Assembly: GCA_041591915.1 (NCBI GenBank) | Contig: JBFHRB010000237.1 | Location: 1-5,241, forward strand | Direction: 5' to 3' | Length of the DNA: 5,241 nt | Origin: JBFHRB01 sp041591915 | Lineage (GTDB): Bacteria > Actinomycetota > Nitriliruptoria > Nitriliruptorales > Nitriliruptoraceae | Shown: positions 1 through 5,215 of the stretch, piece by piece | Layout: every line of letters begins with the position of its first letter | Position numbering within the stretch: position 1 is the stretch's first letter | The notes under the pieces: model-generated | The model's database searches: none | What the model saw: the letters and a program-made list of their open reading frames with translations, nothing else | Told to the model about the DNA's origin: nothing | Made by a program: the position numbers and the translations under genes

Positions 1-24
1 CCGTGGCCGGCTCCGCGGCCACGG
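1..24 (-). terminator. Hairpin after the ABM-like gene, probable terminator
   Basis: Bases 1-9 and 16-24 are perfectly complementary (CCGTGGCCG with CGGCCACGG), giving a 9-bp GC-rich stem with a 6-base loop. It begins 14 bases past the TGA of the minus-strand gene at 39-413, where an intrinsic terminator would sit. The window ends at the hairpin, so a following U-run cannot be checked. It could equally serve a plus-strand gene lying outside the window. Confidence 0.55.
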
Positions 25-38
25 CGAGACACCCGGGG

Positions 39-413
39 TCACCAGAGCGAGTAGACGACCGGCGAGCCGTGCAGCACCGCCATGTCGACGTTCTGCGCCC
101 ACTCGACGAACGCCCCGAAGTCCTCCCAGCTCTCCTGACCCTGCTTCCAGTGGTCCTCGAGGCCGGCCGGCGACTCGTAGACCTCGGTCAGGGCGAACGA
201 CGTCCGGCCGGTCGGCGCCGACGTGGGGTCGAGCGGGTTCGAGACCTCCGGGCCACGCACGACGTTGTAGCGCAGCAGCGCGAGCTCACCCTTCTGGTGG
301 TGCGTGGCCTTCATCCACCCCGCGTGGCTGGCGAAAAGCCGGTCTCCCTCCGCGACGTGATCGCCGTCGGCCGTGAAGACGAACGTGATCTGGGTCTTGC
401 CTTCGTGAGACAT
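39..413 (-). CDS. Small ABM-like dimeric alpha/beta-barrel protein
   Basis: This encodes a 124-residue soluble protein with no signal peptide or membrane segment. Residues 6-14 (KTQITFVFT) look like a first beta strand. A helix follows around 20-36, then the strand ELALLRYNVV (43-52), the strand FALTEVYE (73-80), and a helical stretch rich in Trp and Glu (SPAGLEDHWKQ..SWEDFGAFVEW, 81-105). The protein ends in a strand, MAVLHGSPVVYSLW. This order of strands and helices, with a TEVYE-type strand followed by an HW helix, fits the ferredoxin-like dimeric barrel of the antibiotic-biosynthesis-monooxygenase superfamily. The substrate is unknown and an enzymatic role is not shown. A longer reading frame opens at 482, but ATG 413 is preferred because AAAGGGA lies about 7 bases upstream and the added N-terminus would be Arg/Ser-rich and unlike the fold. 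The gene appears monocistronic: it diverges from the gene at 700 and is followed by a hairpin. The CDS call is firm; the fold is moderate. Confidence 0.85.
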   Translation of the reverse strand: MSHEGKTQITFVFTADGDHVAEGDRLFASHAGWMKATHHQKGELALLRYNVVRGPEVSNPLDPTSAPTGRTSFALTEVYESPAGLEDHWKQGQESWEDFGAFVEWAQNVDMAVLHGSPVVYSLW

Positions 414-432
414 CGAGGTCCCTTTCCCCCGT

Positions 433-450
433 GTCCGCCTCGTGGCGGAC
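433..450 (-). promoter_or_regulatory. 5'-UTR hairpin near the start of the ABM-like gene
   Basis: GTCCGCC (433-439) and GGCGGAC (444-450) form a perfect 7-bp stem closed by a 4-base loop. On the minus strand it sits about 20 bases before the ATG at 413, just upstream of the AAAGGGA ribosome site. It could stabilise the mRNA 5' end or modulate initiation. No ligand-binding RNA family is recognised. Confidence 0.4.
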
Positions 451-684
451 TCAAGCGAGGGTCCCCCCGAACGGGCACGCACGCCATCCCTCGAAAGGCC
501 TACGTGGCGCGTTCAACGCCGTGGATGGCCGCGCATGGATGTTCCCGGCGCGCACGCCGTGTGCGCTCCGTGATGAGAGGGATGCGCAGCGCAACTATCC
601 GACCCATCCGGACGTCACTTCTGCTGCGGACTCTCGTTGAACCAGCCGACCGCACGGCGGGCTCCGAACCCCTCACGGAGCAGC

Positions 685-691
685 AGGAAGG
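685..691 (+). promoter_or_regulatory. Ribosome binding site that decides the DUF7455-like start
   Basis: AGGAAGG lies 8 bases before ATG 700. The alternative upstream ATG at 637 has no comparable purine-rich site, so this fixes the start at 700. Confidence 0.6.
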
Positions 692-699
692 ACGACCAG

Positions 700-888
700 A
701 TGACCACCGCGACCCTGGACCGCCCGATCACCAAGGCCGACCGCTGTGACGCCTGCGGCGCCCGCGCCTACGTCCGGGCCACGCTGGCCGCCGGTGACCT
801 CCACTTCTGCAACCACCACTGGGCCCGCCACGGCGAGGCCGTGCAGACCAAGGCGCACGACGTCTACACCGAGCCCATGGACGCCTGA
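700..888 (+). CDS. DUF7455-like small zinc-ribbon protein
   Basis: This encodes a 62-residue protein beginning MTTATLDRPITKADRCDACG. It carries a Cys pair CDAC (16-19), followed by AYVRATLAAGDLHFCNHHW, where a third Cys and two His (CNHH, about 38-41) could complete a metal site. The layout (short polar N-terminus, TxADRCDxCG, AYVR, a beta turn, then FCxHH) matches, from memory, the DUF7455 family of small actinobacterial proteins, whose function is unknown. Zinc binding is inferred from the Cys/His spacing. A longer frame opens at 637, but ATG 700 is chosen because AGGAAGG (685-691) lies 8 bases upstream and because the family begins this way. No signal peptide or membrane segment is seen. 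The gene stands alone on the plus strand, converging on leuD with a shared stem-loop between them, so it is probably transcribed independently of the leu genes. Confidence 0.85.
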   Translation: MTTATLDRPITKADRCDACGARAYVRATLAAGDLHFCNHHWARHGEAVQTKAHDVYTEPMDA

Positions 889-907
889 GCGCCCATCACC
901 CGACTTC

Positions 908-941
908 CAGGGCCGTCGATGCCTCGCGCTCGGCGGCCCTG
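908..941. terminator. Bidirectional stem-loop between converging genes
   Basis: CAGGGCCG (908-915) pairs perfectly with CGGCCCTG (934-941). The stem extends inward by a T-G wobble and three more pairs (916-919 with 930-933), giving about 12 bp around a 10-base loop. It sits in the 72-base gap between the plus-strand gene ending at 888 and leuD ending at 961 (minus), so it can act on both transcripts. Neither side has a U-run, which is common for GC-rich actinobacterial terminators. Confidence 0.65.
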
Positions 942-960
942 ATCAATCCCCTCGAAGCGG

Positions 961-1584
961 CTACGCGACCCGCGGCTTGTAGCCGGGGCGGCCGGCCTCG
1001 AACACGGTGATGTCGCCTTCGTTGGCGAGCGTCAGGCCGACGTCGTCGAGGCCGTTGAGCAGGCAGTGCTTGGTGTGCTGGTCGATGTCGAAGCTCGCCG
1101 AGAACACGTGCTCGTCCCCACGCGCGGCCGTGACCGTCTGCTCCGGGAGGTCCACGCGCACCGTGGTCGACGGGTCCGACTGCACGAGCGCCGTCAGCTC
1201 CTCGACCTCACTCGGTGAGAGCACGACCGCGACGACGCCGATCTTGCCGCAGTTGTTGCGGAAGATGTCGGCGAAGCTCGGGGCGATGATCGCCTTGAAG
1301 CCGGCGTCCTCGAGCGCCCACGGCGCGTGCTCGCGCGACGAGCCGCACCCGAAGTTCGGGCCACTGACGAGCACGGACGCGCCCTGGTACTCGGGCTTGT
1401 TCATCGGGAAGTCGGGCTTCGGCGTCGTTCCGTCGGCCTCGAACCGCCACTCGTAGAAGGCGAAGGGACCGAAGCCCGTCCGCTCGACGCGCTTCAGGAA
1501 CTGCTTGGGGATGATGGCATCGGTGTCGATGTCCGCGTGTGGGATCGGGCAGGCCGTGCCCTCGACGACGCTGACGGGCTCCAT
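961..1584 (-). CDS. leuD: 3-isopropylmalate dehydratase small subunit LeuD
   Basis: LeuD (207 residues, usual size for the family) pairs with LeuC to form isopropylmalate isomerase. This cytosolic enzyme converts 2-isopropylmalate to 3-isopropylmalate through a dehydrated intermediate in leucine synthesis. It is an aconitase swivel-domain protein. Visible family motifs are CPIPHADIDTDAIIPKQFLK (12-31), FAFYEWRF (41-48) and the substrate-loop signature GPNFGCGSSREHAPWAL (75-91), followed by IIAPSFADIFRNNCGKIG (99-116). The C-terminus has the FDIDQHTKHCLLNGLDDVGLT stretch (165-185). The frame is open further upstream to 1758, but that part is the shadow of leuC. ATG 1584 has GGGAGG about 7 bases upstream, inside the end of leuC. 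Its A is also the last base of the leuC stop (TGATG), so translation is probably coupled and would give equal subunit amounts. It is the last gene of the operon. Confidence 0.97.
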   Translation of the reverse strand: MEPVSVVEGTACPIPHADIDTDAIIPKQFLKRVERTGFGPFAFYEWRFEADGTTPKPDFPMNKPEYQGASVLVSGPNFGCGSSREHAPWALEDAGFKAIIAPSFADIFRNNCGKIGVVAVVLSPSEVEELTALVQSDPSTTVRVDLPEQTVTAARGDEHVFSASFDIDQHTKHCLLNGLDDVGLTLANEGDITVFEAGRPGYKPRVA

Positions 1585-3005
1585 CACACCACCTCCCGGA
1601 CGTCCACGAACCGGCCGGCGAGCGCGGCCGCCGCCGCCATCTCCGGTGACACCAGGTGGGTACGGCCGCGGTAGCCCTGCCGCCCCTCGAAGTTGCGGTT
1701 GCTGGTGGAGGCGCAGCGCTCGCCGGGCTTGAGCTGATCGGGGTTCATCCCGAGGCACATCGAGCAGCCCGGCTCGCGCCAGTCGAACCCGGCCGCCCGG
1801 AAGATCTCCGGCAGGCCCTCGGCCTCGGCCTGTTCCTTCACGAGGCCGGAGCCGGGCACGATCATCGCGTCGACGCCGTCGGCCACGCGCTTGCCCTCGA
1901 CGACCTGCGCGACGGCGCGCAGGTCGCTGATGCGCGAGTTGGTGCAGGAGCCGATGAAGACCTTCTCGACCGTGATGTCTCGGATGGCCTCGCCGCCCAC
2001 GAGCCCCATGTAGTCGAGGGCCCGCCGGTACTGGTCGGCGGTGGCCTCGTCGGGGGCGTCCTCGGGGCGAGGCACGGTCCCCGTGACCGGCACGGACTGT
2101 GCCGGGGTCGTGCCCCAGGTGACGAAGGGCACGAGGTCGGAGGCGTCGATCTCGACCACGGCGTCGAAGGTCGCGCCCTCGTCGGTGTGGAGGTCGCGCC
2201 AGTCCTCGAGGGCCGCGTCCCAGTCGGCGCCCTTCGGCGCGTGGAGGCGGTCCTTGAGGTAGGCGAAGGTCGTCTCGTCCGGGGCGATCAGGCCGGCGCG
2301 CGCGCCGCCCTCGATCGACATGTTGCAGACCGTCATCCGCTCCTCCATCGAGAGGTTGCGGATCGCCTCACCGCGGTACTCGATGATGTGCCCGACACCG
2401 CCGGCGGTGCCGATGACGTTGAGGATCCCGAGGATGAGGTCCTTGGCGGTCACGCCGGGCGGCAGCTCGCCGCTGACCTCGACCGCCATGGTCTTCGGGC
2501 GGCGCTGCGGCAGCGTCTGCGTCGCGAGGACGTGCTCGACCTCGGAGGTGCCGATGCCGAACGCGATCGCACCGAAGGCGCCGTGCGTGGCGGTGTGCGA
2601 GTCACCACAGACGATGGTCATGCCCGGCTGCGTCAGCCCGAGCTCCGGGCCGATCACGTGGACGATGCCCTGGTTGCGCGAGCCCATCGGGAACAGCGTG
2701 ACGCCGAACTCCTCGCAGTTGCGCGCGAGCGCGTCCATCTGCGCCTTGGAGAGCTCGTCCGCCAGCGGCAGCGTCCCGCTGACCTGCGCCGGGTCGGTCG
2801 GCACGTTGTGGTCCATCGTCGCGACCGTGAGGTCGGGGCGACGAACCTTGCGGCCTGCGGCCCGCAGGCCGTCGAAGGCCTGCGGCGAGGTCACCTCGTG
2901 CACGAGGTGGAGGTCGACGTAGAGGAGATCGGGGTCGTCGCCGCCTGCGCGGACGACGTGCGACTCCCAGATCTTGTCGACCAGGGTCTTGGGGGAGGTG
3001 GTCAC
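1584..3005 (-). CDS. leuC: 3-isopropylmalate dehydratase large subunit LeuC
   Basis: LeuC (473 residues, typical length) is the catalytic, iron-sulfur subunit of isopropylmalate isomerase and works with LeuD. It belongs to the aconitase family. The three [4Fe-4S] cluster cysteines are all present: Cys354 in FIGSCTNSR and Cys414 and Cys417 in [11 protein letters not shown]. Other signatures are [18 protein letters not shown] (31-48), DHNVPT (65-70), [18 protein letters not shown] (113-130), [20 protein letters not shown] (133-152), [20 protein letters not shown] (209-228) and [12 protein letters not shown] (433-444). Translation starts at a GTG (3005), chosen because it gives the family-like N-terminus [18 protein letters not shown] and has GGAG 5 bases upstream. 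The gene begins 11 bases after the stop of the 64-residue gene and overlaps leuD by one base, so all three are almost certainly on one transcript. Nothing is missing or broken; activity needs LeuD and an assembled cluster. Confidence 0.98.
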   Translation of the reverse strand: MTTSPKTLVDKIWESHVVRAGGDDPDLLYVDLHLVHEVTSPQAFDGLRAAGRKVRRPDLTVATMDHNVPTDPAQVSGTLPLADELSKAQMDALARNCEEFGVTLFPMGSRNQGIVHVIGPELGLTQPGMTIVCGDSHTATHGAFGAIAFGIGTSEVEHVLATQTLPQRRPKTMAVEVSGELPPGVTAKDLILGILNVIGTAGGVGHIIEYRGEAIRNLSMEERMTVCNMSIEGGARAGLIAPDETTFAYLKDRLHAPKGADWDAALEDWRDLHTDEGATFDAVVEIDASDLVPFVTWGTTPAQSVPVTGTVPRPEDAPDEATADQYRRALDYMGLVGGEAIRDITVEKVFIGSCTNSRISDLRAVAQVVEGKRVADGVDAMIVPGSGLVKEQAEAEGLPEIFRAAGFDWREPGCSMCLGMNPDQLKPGERCASTSNRNFEGRQGYRGRTHLVSPEMAAAAALAGRFVDVREVV

Positions 3006-3016
3006 GCCTGCTCCGT

Positions 3017-3211
3017 CTAGCTGGTCCAGCGGCTCGAGAGCTCGGTCCGGTGGGAGACGGCCTGGTAGTCCACCTCTTCCGGCTTGTTCAGCTCGAACTC
3101 GATGTGCTCGTCACCGGTCGACTCCATGATCGCCGCCGCGACCCGAGCGACCAGCTCGGCCTCCTCCTCCGGAGTCTGGTCCGGCGGGACGTTCAGCTTG
3201 ATCTTCGCCAT
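3017..3211 (-). CDS. Unknown 64-residue protein inside the leu operon
   Basis: I do not recognise this protein. Its 64 residues are rich in Glu and Asp and contain no Cys. Strand KIKLNV (3-8) is followed by a likely helix (about 13-31, [19 protein letters not shown]). A second strand HIEFEL (36-41) comes next, then a polar tail ending in RWTS. The beta-alpha-beta outline vaguely resembles half of a small ferredoxin-like or tautomerase-like fold, but the N-terminal Pro of 4-oxalocrotonate tautomerases is absent. The codons are strongly GC-biased at the third position, as in leuC and leuA, and AGGAG (3222-3226) precedes the ATG by 10 bases. It lies 36 bases after leuA and 11 bases before leuC, so it is almost surely cotranscribed. 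A role in leucine synthesis, for instance an accessory to the isomerase or to LeuA, is a guess from position alone. Confidence 0.8.
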   Translation of the reverse strand: MAKIKLNVPPDQTPEEEAELVARVAAAIMESTGDEHIEFELNKPEEVDYQAVSHRTELSSRWTS

Positions 3212-3247
3212 GGGGCTTTCGCTCCTGGTCTCGCTCGCGTCTTCGGG

Positions 3248-4858
3248 CTACGGACGGAACTCGCCGCCGCGGTGGGTGATGCGTCGTGAGCGGTTCAGCG
3301 CGTCAAGGTAGGCCCTCGCCGACGCTTCGACGATGTCGGTGCTCACACCGCGCCCGGTGAACCGCTCTCCGGCCTCGACCTCGATCTGCACGGTGACCTC
3401 TCCGAGCGCGTCGATGCCCTCGCTCACCGCGGAGACGTCGAAGCTCACGAGGGTCGCGCCGTCGCGGCCGACCGCAGCACGGATGGCGCTGCACGCGGCG
3501 TCGACCATGCCGTCGCCGCTCGCCGTCGCCGTCGCGACGCGGTCCTCGCTCTTGATGCGGACCTCGACGGTCGCCGAAGGGTGCGCCTTGGTGCCGCCGA
3601 CGAGCTGGAGGGACTCGAGCTCGTACTCGTCGTCGGCCCTGACGTGCGTCTCGGAGAGCACGATCGCCTCGACGTCGGCCGCGCTGACCTCGCCCTTGCG
3701 GTCCGCCAGCTCCTTGAAGCGGTTGAACGCGTTCTGGAACTCCTCGTCGGCGAGCTCGAACCCGAGGTCCTCGACGACCTGCTTGAACGCGTGGCGGCCG
3801 GAGTGCTTGCCCAGGATGATGACCGCGCCCTGCGCCCCGACCTGCTCCGCGTCCATGATCTCGTAGGTCAGCCGGTCCTGCAGGACGCCGTGCTGGTGGA
3901 TGCCGGACTCGTGCGCGAACGCGTTCACGCCGACGACCGCCTTGTTGCGCTGGACGCTGTAGCCCGTGAGCTTCGACACGAGGCGCGACGTGCGGGTGAG
4001 CTCCGACGTCTCGAGGCGGTGCCCCACGCCGAGCAGGTCGGCCCGCGTCCGGATCGCCATCGCGACCTCCTCGAGCGAGCAGTTGCCAGCGCGCTCGCCG
4101 ATGCCGTTGACCGCGACCTCGACCTGGCGTGCCCCGTTGCGCACGGCCTCCAGGGAGTTGGCGACCGCCAGCCCGAGGTCGTTGTGGCAGTGCACCGACA
4201 CGATGACGCCCTTGGCCTGGATGTCTGGCACCCGCTCGTGGAGCTCGGCGATCCAGCGGCCGAAGTCGTGCGGCAGCGCGTACCCGACGGTGTCCGGGAT
4301 GTTGACCGTCGTGGCGCCCGCGTCGACAGCCGCGGAGACCAGATCGACCAGGAACTCGAAGTCCGTGCGCGTCGCGTCCTGGGGAGAGAACTCGATGTCG
4401 TCCGTGTAGCTCTTGGCCAGCTCGATCGACCTGACGGCCGACTGGATGATCTCGTCCTCGCTGGCCTGCAGCATGTACTTGCGGTGGATCTCCGAGCTCG
4501 AGATGAAGACGTGGATCCGGTGGCGCGCAGCGGGCGCGAGGGACTTCGCCGCCTGCTCGATGTCGTTGGGCACGCACCGGGCGAGCGCGGCGATCACCGG
4601 GGGCGTGCCGATGGACTCGTCGTTGCCGACCGTCTCCGCGACGGCCTTGACCGCGTCGAAGTCGCCGTTGCTGGCAGCCGGGAACCCGGCCTCGATGACG
4701 TTGACGTTCAGGCGTGCGAGCTGTTCGGCGATCTCGACCTTCTCACGGGCGTCGAGGGAGATGCCCGGCGACTGCTCGCCGTCGCGGAGGGTCGTGTCGA
4801 AGATGATGACGTCGTCGCCGAACTGGGTCGTCTGGGCGACATCGACGGGGTTGCCCAT
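3248..4858 (-). CDS. leuA: 2-isopropylmalate synthase LeuA (type I)
   Basis: LeuA (536 residues) condenses acetyl-CoA with 2-ketoisovalerate to give 2-isopropylmalate, the first committed step of leucine synthesis, in the cytosol. The N-terminal HMGL-like TIM barrel starts with VIIFDTTLRDGEQSPG (17-32), holding catalytic Arg25 and metal ligand Asp26. Metal ligands His223 and His225 are in SVHCHNDLGLA, and Asn259 closes NGIGERAGN. The 34-residue spacing of His225 to Asn259 equals that of the Neisseria enzyme, from memory. ESGIHQHG (317-324) and LGKHSGRHAF (349-358) mark the linker subdomain. The C-terminal part (about 410-536, with LESLQLVGG and GRGVSTDIVEAS) is the leucine-binding regulatory domain, so feedback inhibition is expected. 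ATG 4858 has AGGAG 8 bases upstream. LeuA starts only 16 residues before the barrel motif, unlike the longer LeuA of Streptomyces and Mycobacterium. It is the first enzyme gene of the operon, behind a Leu-rich leader. Confidence 0.97.
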   Translation of the reverse strand: MGNPVDVAQTTQFGDDVIIFDTTLRDGEQSPGISLDAREKVEIAEQLARLNVNVIEAGFPAASNGDFDAVKAVAETVGNDESIGTPPVIAALARCVPNDIEQAAKSLAPAARHRIHVFISSSEIHRKYMLQASEDEIIQSAVRSIELAKSYTDDIEFSPQDATRTDFEFLVDLVSAAVDAGATTVNIPDTVGYALPHDFGRWIAELHERVPDIQAKGVIVSVHCHNDLGLAVANSLEAVRNGARQVEVAVNGIGERAGNCSLEEVAMAIRTRADLLGVGHRLETSELTRTSRLVSKLTGYSVQRNKAVVGVNAFAHESGIHQHGVLQDRLTYEIMDAEQVGAQGAVIILGKHSGRHAFKQVVEDLGFELADEEFQNAFNRFKELADRKGEVSAADVEAIVLSETHVRADDEYELESLQLVGGTKAHPSATVEVRIKSEDRVATATASGDGMVDAACSAIRAAVGRDGATLVSFDVSAVSEGIDALGEVTVQIEVEAGERFTGRGVSTDIVEASARAYLDALNRSRRITHRGGEFRP

Positions 4859-4866
4859 CGTGGAAG

Positions 4867-4876
4867 CTCCTGCTGC
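4867..4876 (-). promoter_or_regulatory. leuA Shine-Dalgarno region, complementary to leader Leu codons
   Basis: On the minus strand this reads GCAGCAGGAG, with AGGAG ending 8 bases before the leuA ATG. AGCAGGAG (4867-4874) is the exact reverse complement of CTCCTGCT within the first Leu-codon run of the leader (4976-4983). GCAGCAG (4870-4876) is the exact complement of CTGCTGC in the second run (4962-4968). The site could therefore be hidden by pairing with the leader Leu codons when no ribosome covers them. Pairing is seen in the sequence; function is inferred. Confidence 0.6.
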
Positions 4877-4915
4877 GTTCGTGGTGGTGCGGGGTGCGGT
4901 GCTGTGAGGGGTTCG

Positions 4916-4951
4916 CCGCGGTCGCTGTCATCTGAGGGGACAGCGCCGCGG
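4916..4951 (-). promoter_or_regulatory. Strong hairpin after the leader stop, attenuator candidate
   Basis: On the minus-strand RNA, CCGCGG and CGCTGTC (4951-4939) pair with GACAGCG and CCGCGG (4929-4916). This gives a 13-bp stem interrupted by one bulged A (4922), with a 9-base loop. It starts 2 bases after the TGA of the Leu-rich leader frame and ends 57 bases before the leuA ATG. Position fits an attenuation terminator, but the downstream sequence (CGAACCCCTCAC) has no U-run. It might instead be a pausing or folding element that helps the leader Leu codons reach the leuA ribosome site. Confidence 0.7.
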
Positions 4952-4953
4952 CA

Positions 4954-5049
4954 TCAAAGAAGCAGCAGCCCCGGAAGCAGGAGGAGGTCGCGCTGCAACG
5001 CCGGCGGCGCCCCGAGGGGGGCGCGGCGGGTGGCGTCGGTCGCGTTCAT
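4954..5049 (-). CDS. leuA leader peptide, Leu-rich (31 residues)
   Basis: The frame ATG 5049 to TGA 4954 encodes MNATDATRRAPLGAPPALQR followed by D, then LLLLPGLLLL and stop. Eight of the last ten codons are Leu (CTC CTC CTG CTT, Pro, Gly, CTG CTG CTT CTT), placed just before a strong hairpin and 95 bases upstream of leuA. This is the layout of amino-acid leader peptides that sense charged tRNA through ribosome stalling, as in enterobacterial leu leaders. Here the peptide itself is probably a by-product and the ribosome position is the signal. No Shine-Dalgarno sequence precedes the ATG (GACTCCCCGGCC). A weak promoter candidate would place the transcript start at or next to the ATG, consistent with leaderless translation. 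The frame stays open upstream to 5178, so an earlier start is possible, but the Leu run stays the same. Actinobacterial leuA leaders with a conserved pseudoknot (LEU element) have, as I recall, been reported; whether this is one is untested. Confidence 0.75.
   Translation of the reverse strand: MNATDATRRAPLGAPPALQRDLLLLPGLLLL
5007..5024 (-). promoter_or_regulatory. Hairpin inside the leader-peptide reading frame
   Basis: GCGCCCC and GGGGCGC (5024-5018 with 5013-5007) form a perfect 7-bp, all-GC stem with a 4-base loop, within codons 9-15 of the leader frame. It lies 5' of the Leu codons, as leader-ORF hairpins in attenuators do, and could pause polymerase to synchronise it with the ribosome. 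It may also simply reflect GC-rich coding sequence. Confidence 0.4.
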
Positions 5050-5057
5050 GGCCGGGG

Positions 5058-5087
5058 AGTCTGCGGTCGGGCGCACACGACTTGCAA
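5058..5087 (-). promoter_or_regulatory. Weak candidate promoter for the leu operon
   Basis: Reading the minus strand, TTGCAA (5087-5082; 4 of 6 matches to TTGACA) is followed by an 18-base spacer and CAGACT (5063-5058; a poor -10). Transcription would start near 5050, at or next to the leader ATG (5049), giving a leaderless leader peptide. The -10 match is weak, and the true promoter could lie elsewhere in 5050-5200. Confidence 0.3.
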
Positions 5088-5172
5088 GGTGGCCCCGACC
5101 GGTGGTGGCCGTGCGCACACCGCCGCGCGCAGTTCGCACCCATGGCTCGGCGGTACGGTGGCCGCCGTCGCG

Positions 5173-5215
5173 CCCCACTCGCGCCCTCCCTCCCCCGCCC
5201 TGACCCGCCCGGCCC
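5173..5215 (-). other. G-quadruplex-prone tract upstream of the leu leader
   Basis: The minus strand holds eight consecutive runs of three or more G within 43 bases, separated by loops of 2, 1, 3, 1, 1, 1 and 7 bases. This exceeds the usual four-run quadruplex pattern even in GC-rich DNA. It lies about 125-165 bases upstream of the leader ATG. It may affect transcription of leu or of a divergent gene beyond the window, or may be a compositional accident. The rest of 5050-5241 has only short repeats and no convincing gene. Confidence 0.5.

Larger units (their letters stand above)
414..699. other. Divergent intergenic region
   Basis: This 286-base spacer separates the minus-strand gene starting at 413 from the plus-strand gene starting at 700, so it must hold promoters for both. 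I could not pick a convincing -35/-10 pair for either. TTGAAC at 637-642 on the plus strand and at 516-511 on the minus strand are -35-like, but neither has a fitting -10. Two small hairpins are present: 433-450, and 550-566 (GCGCAC, 5-base loop, GTGCGC). Reading frames crossing this stretch look like shadows without ribosome binding sites. Confidence 0.6.

Noticed and set aside
3..749. Plus-strand open frame across the ABM-like gene and the divergent spacer
   Set aside because: It runs antisense to a well-supported gene and into the DUF7455-like gene out of frame, and lacks a ribosome site.
1656..3020. Long open frame on the plus strand opposite leuC (454 codons)
   Set aside because: Antisense shadow created by high GC and the strong codon bias of leuC; the translation is low-complexity and rich in Arg, Val, Asp and Gly, with no family motif.
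3212..3247. Terminator or promoter in the 36-base gap between leuA and the 64-residue gene
   Set aside because: No stem-loop or promoter-like pair was seen, so read-through is assumed.
3581..5203. Long open frame on the plus strand opposite leuA (540 codons)
   Set aside because: Antisense shadow of leuA that also runs through the leader; composition is dominated by Arg, Asp, Val and Leu, and no domain is seen.
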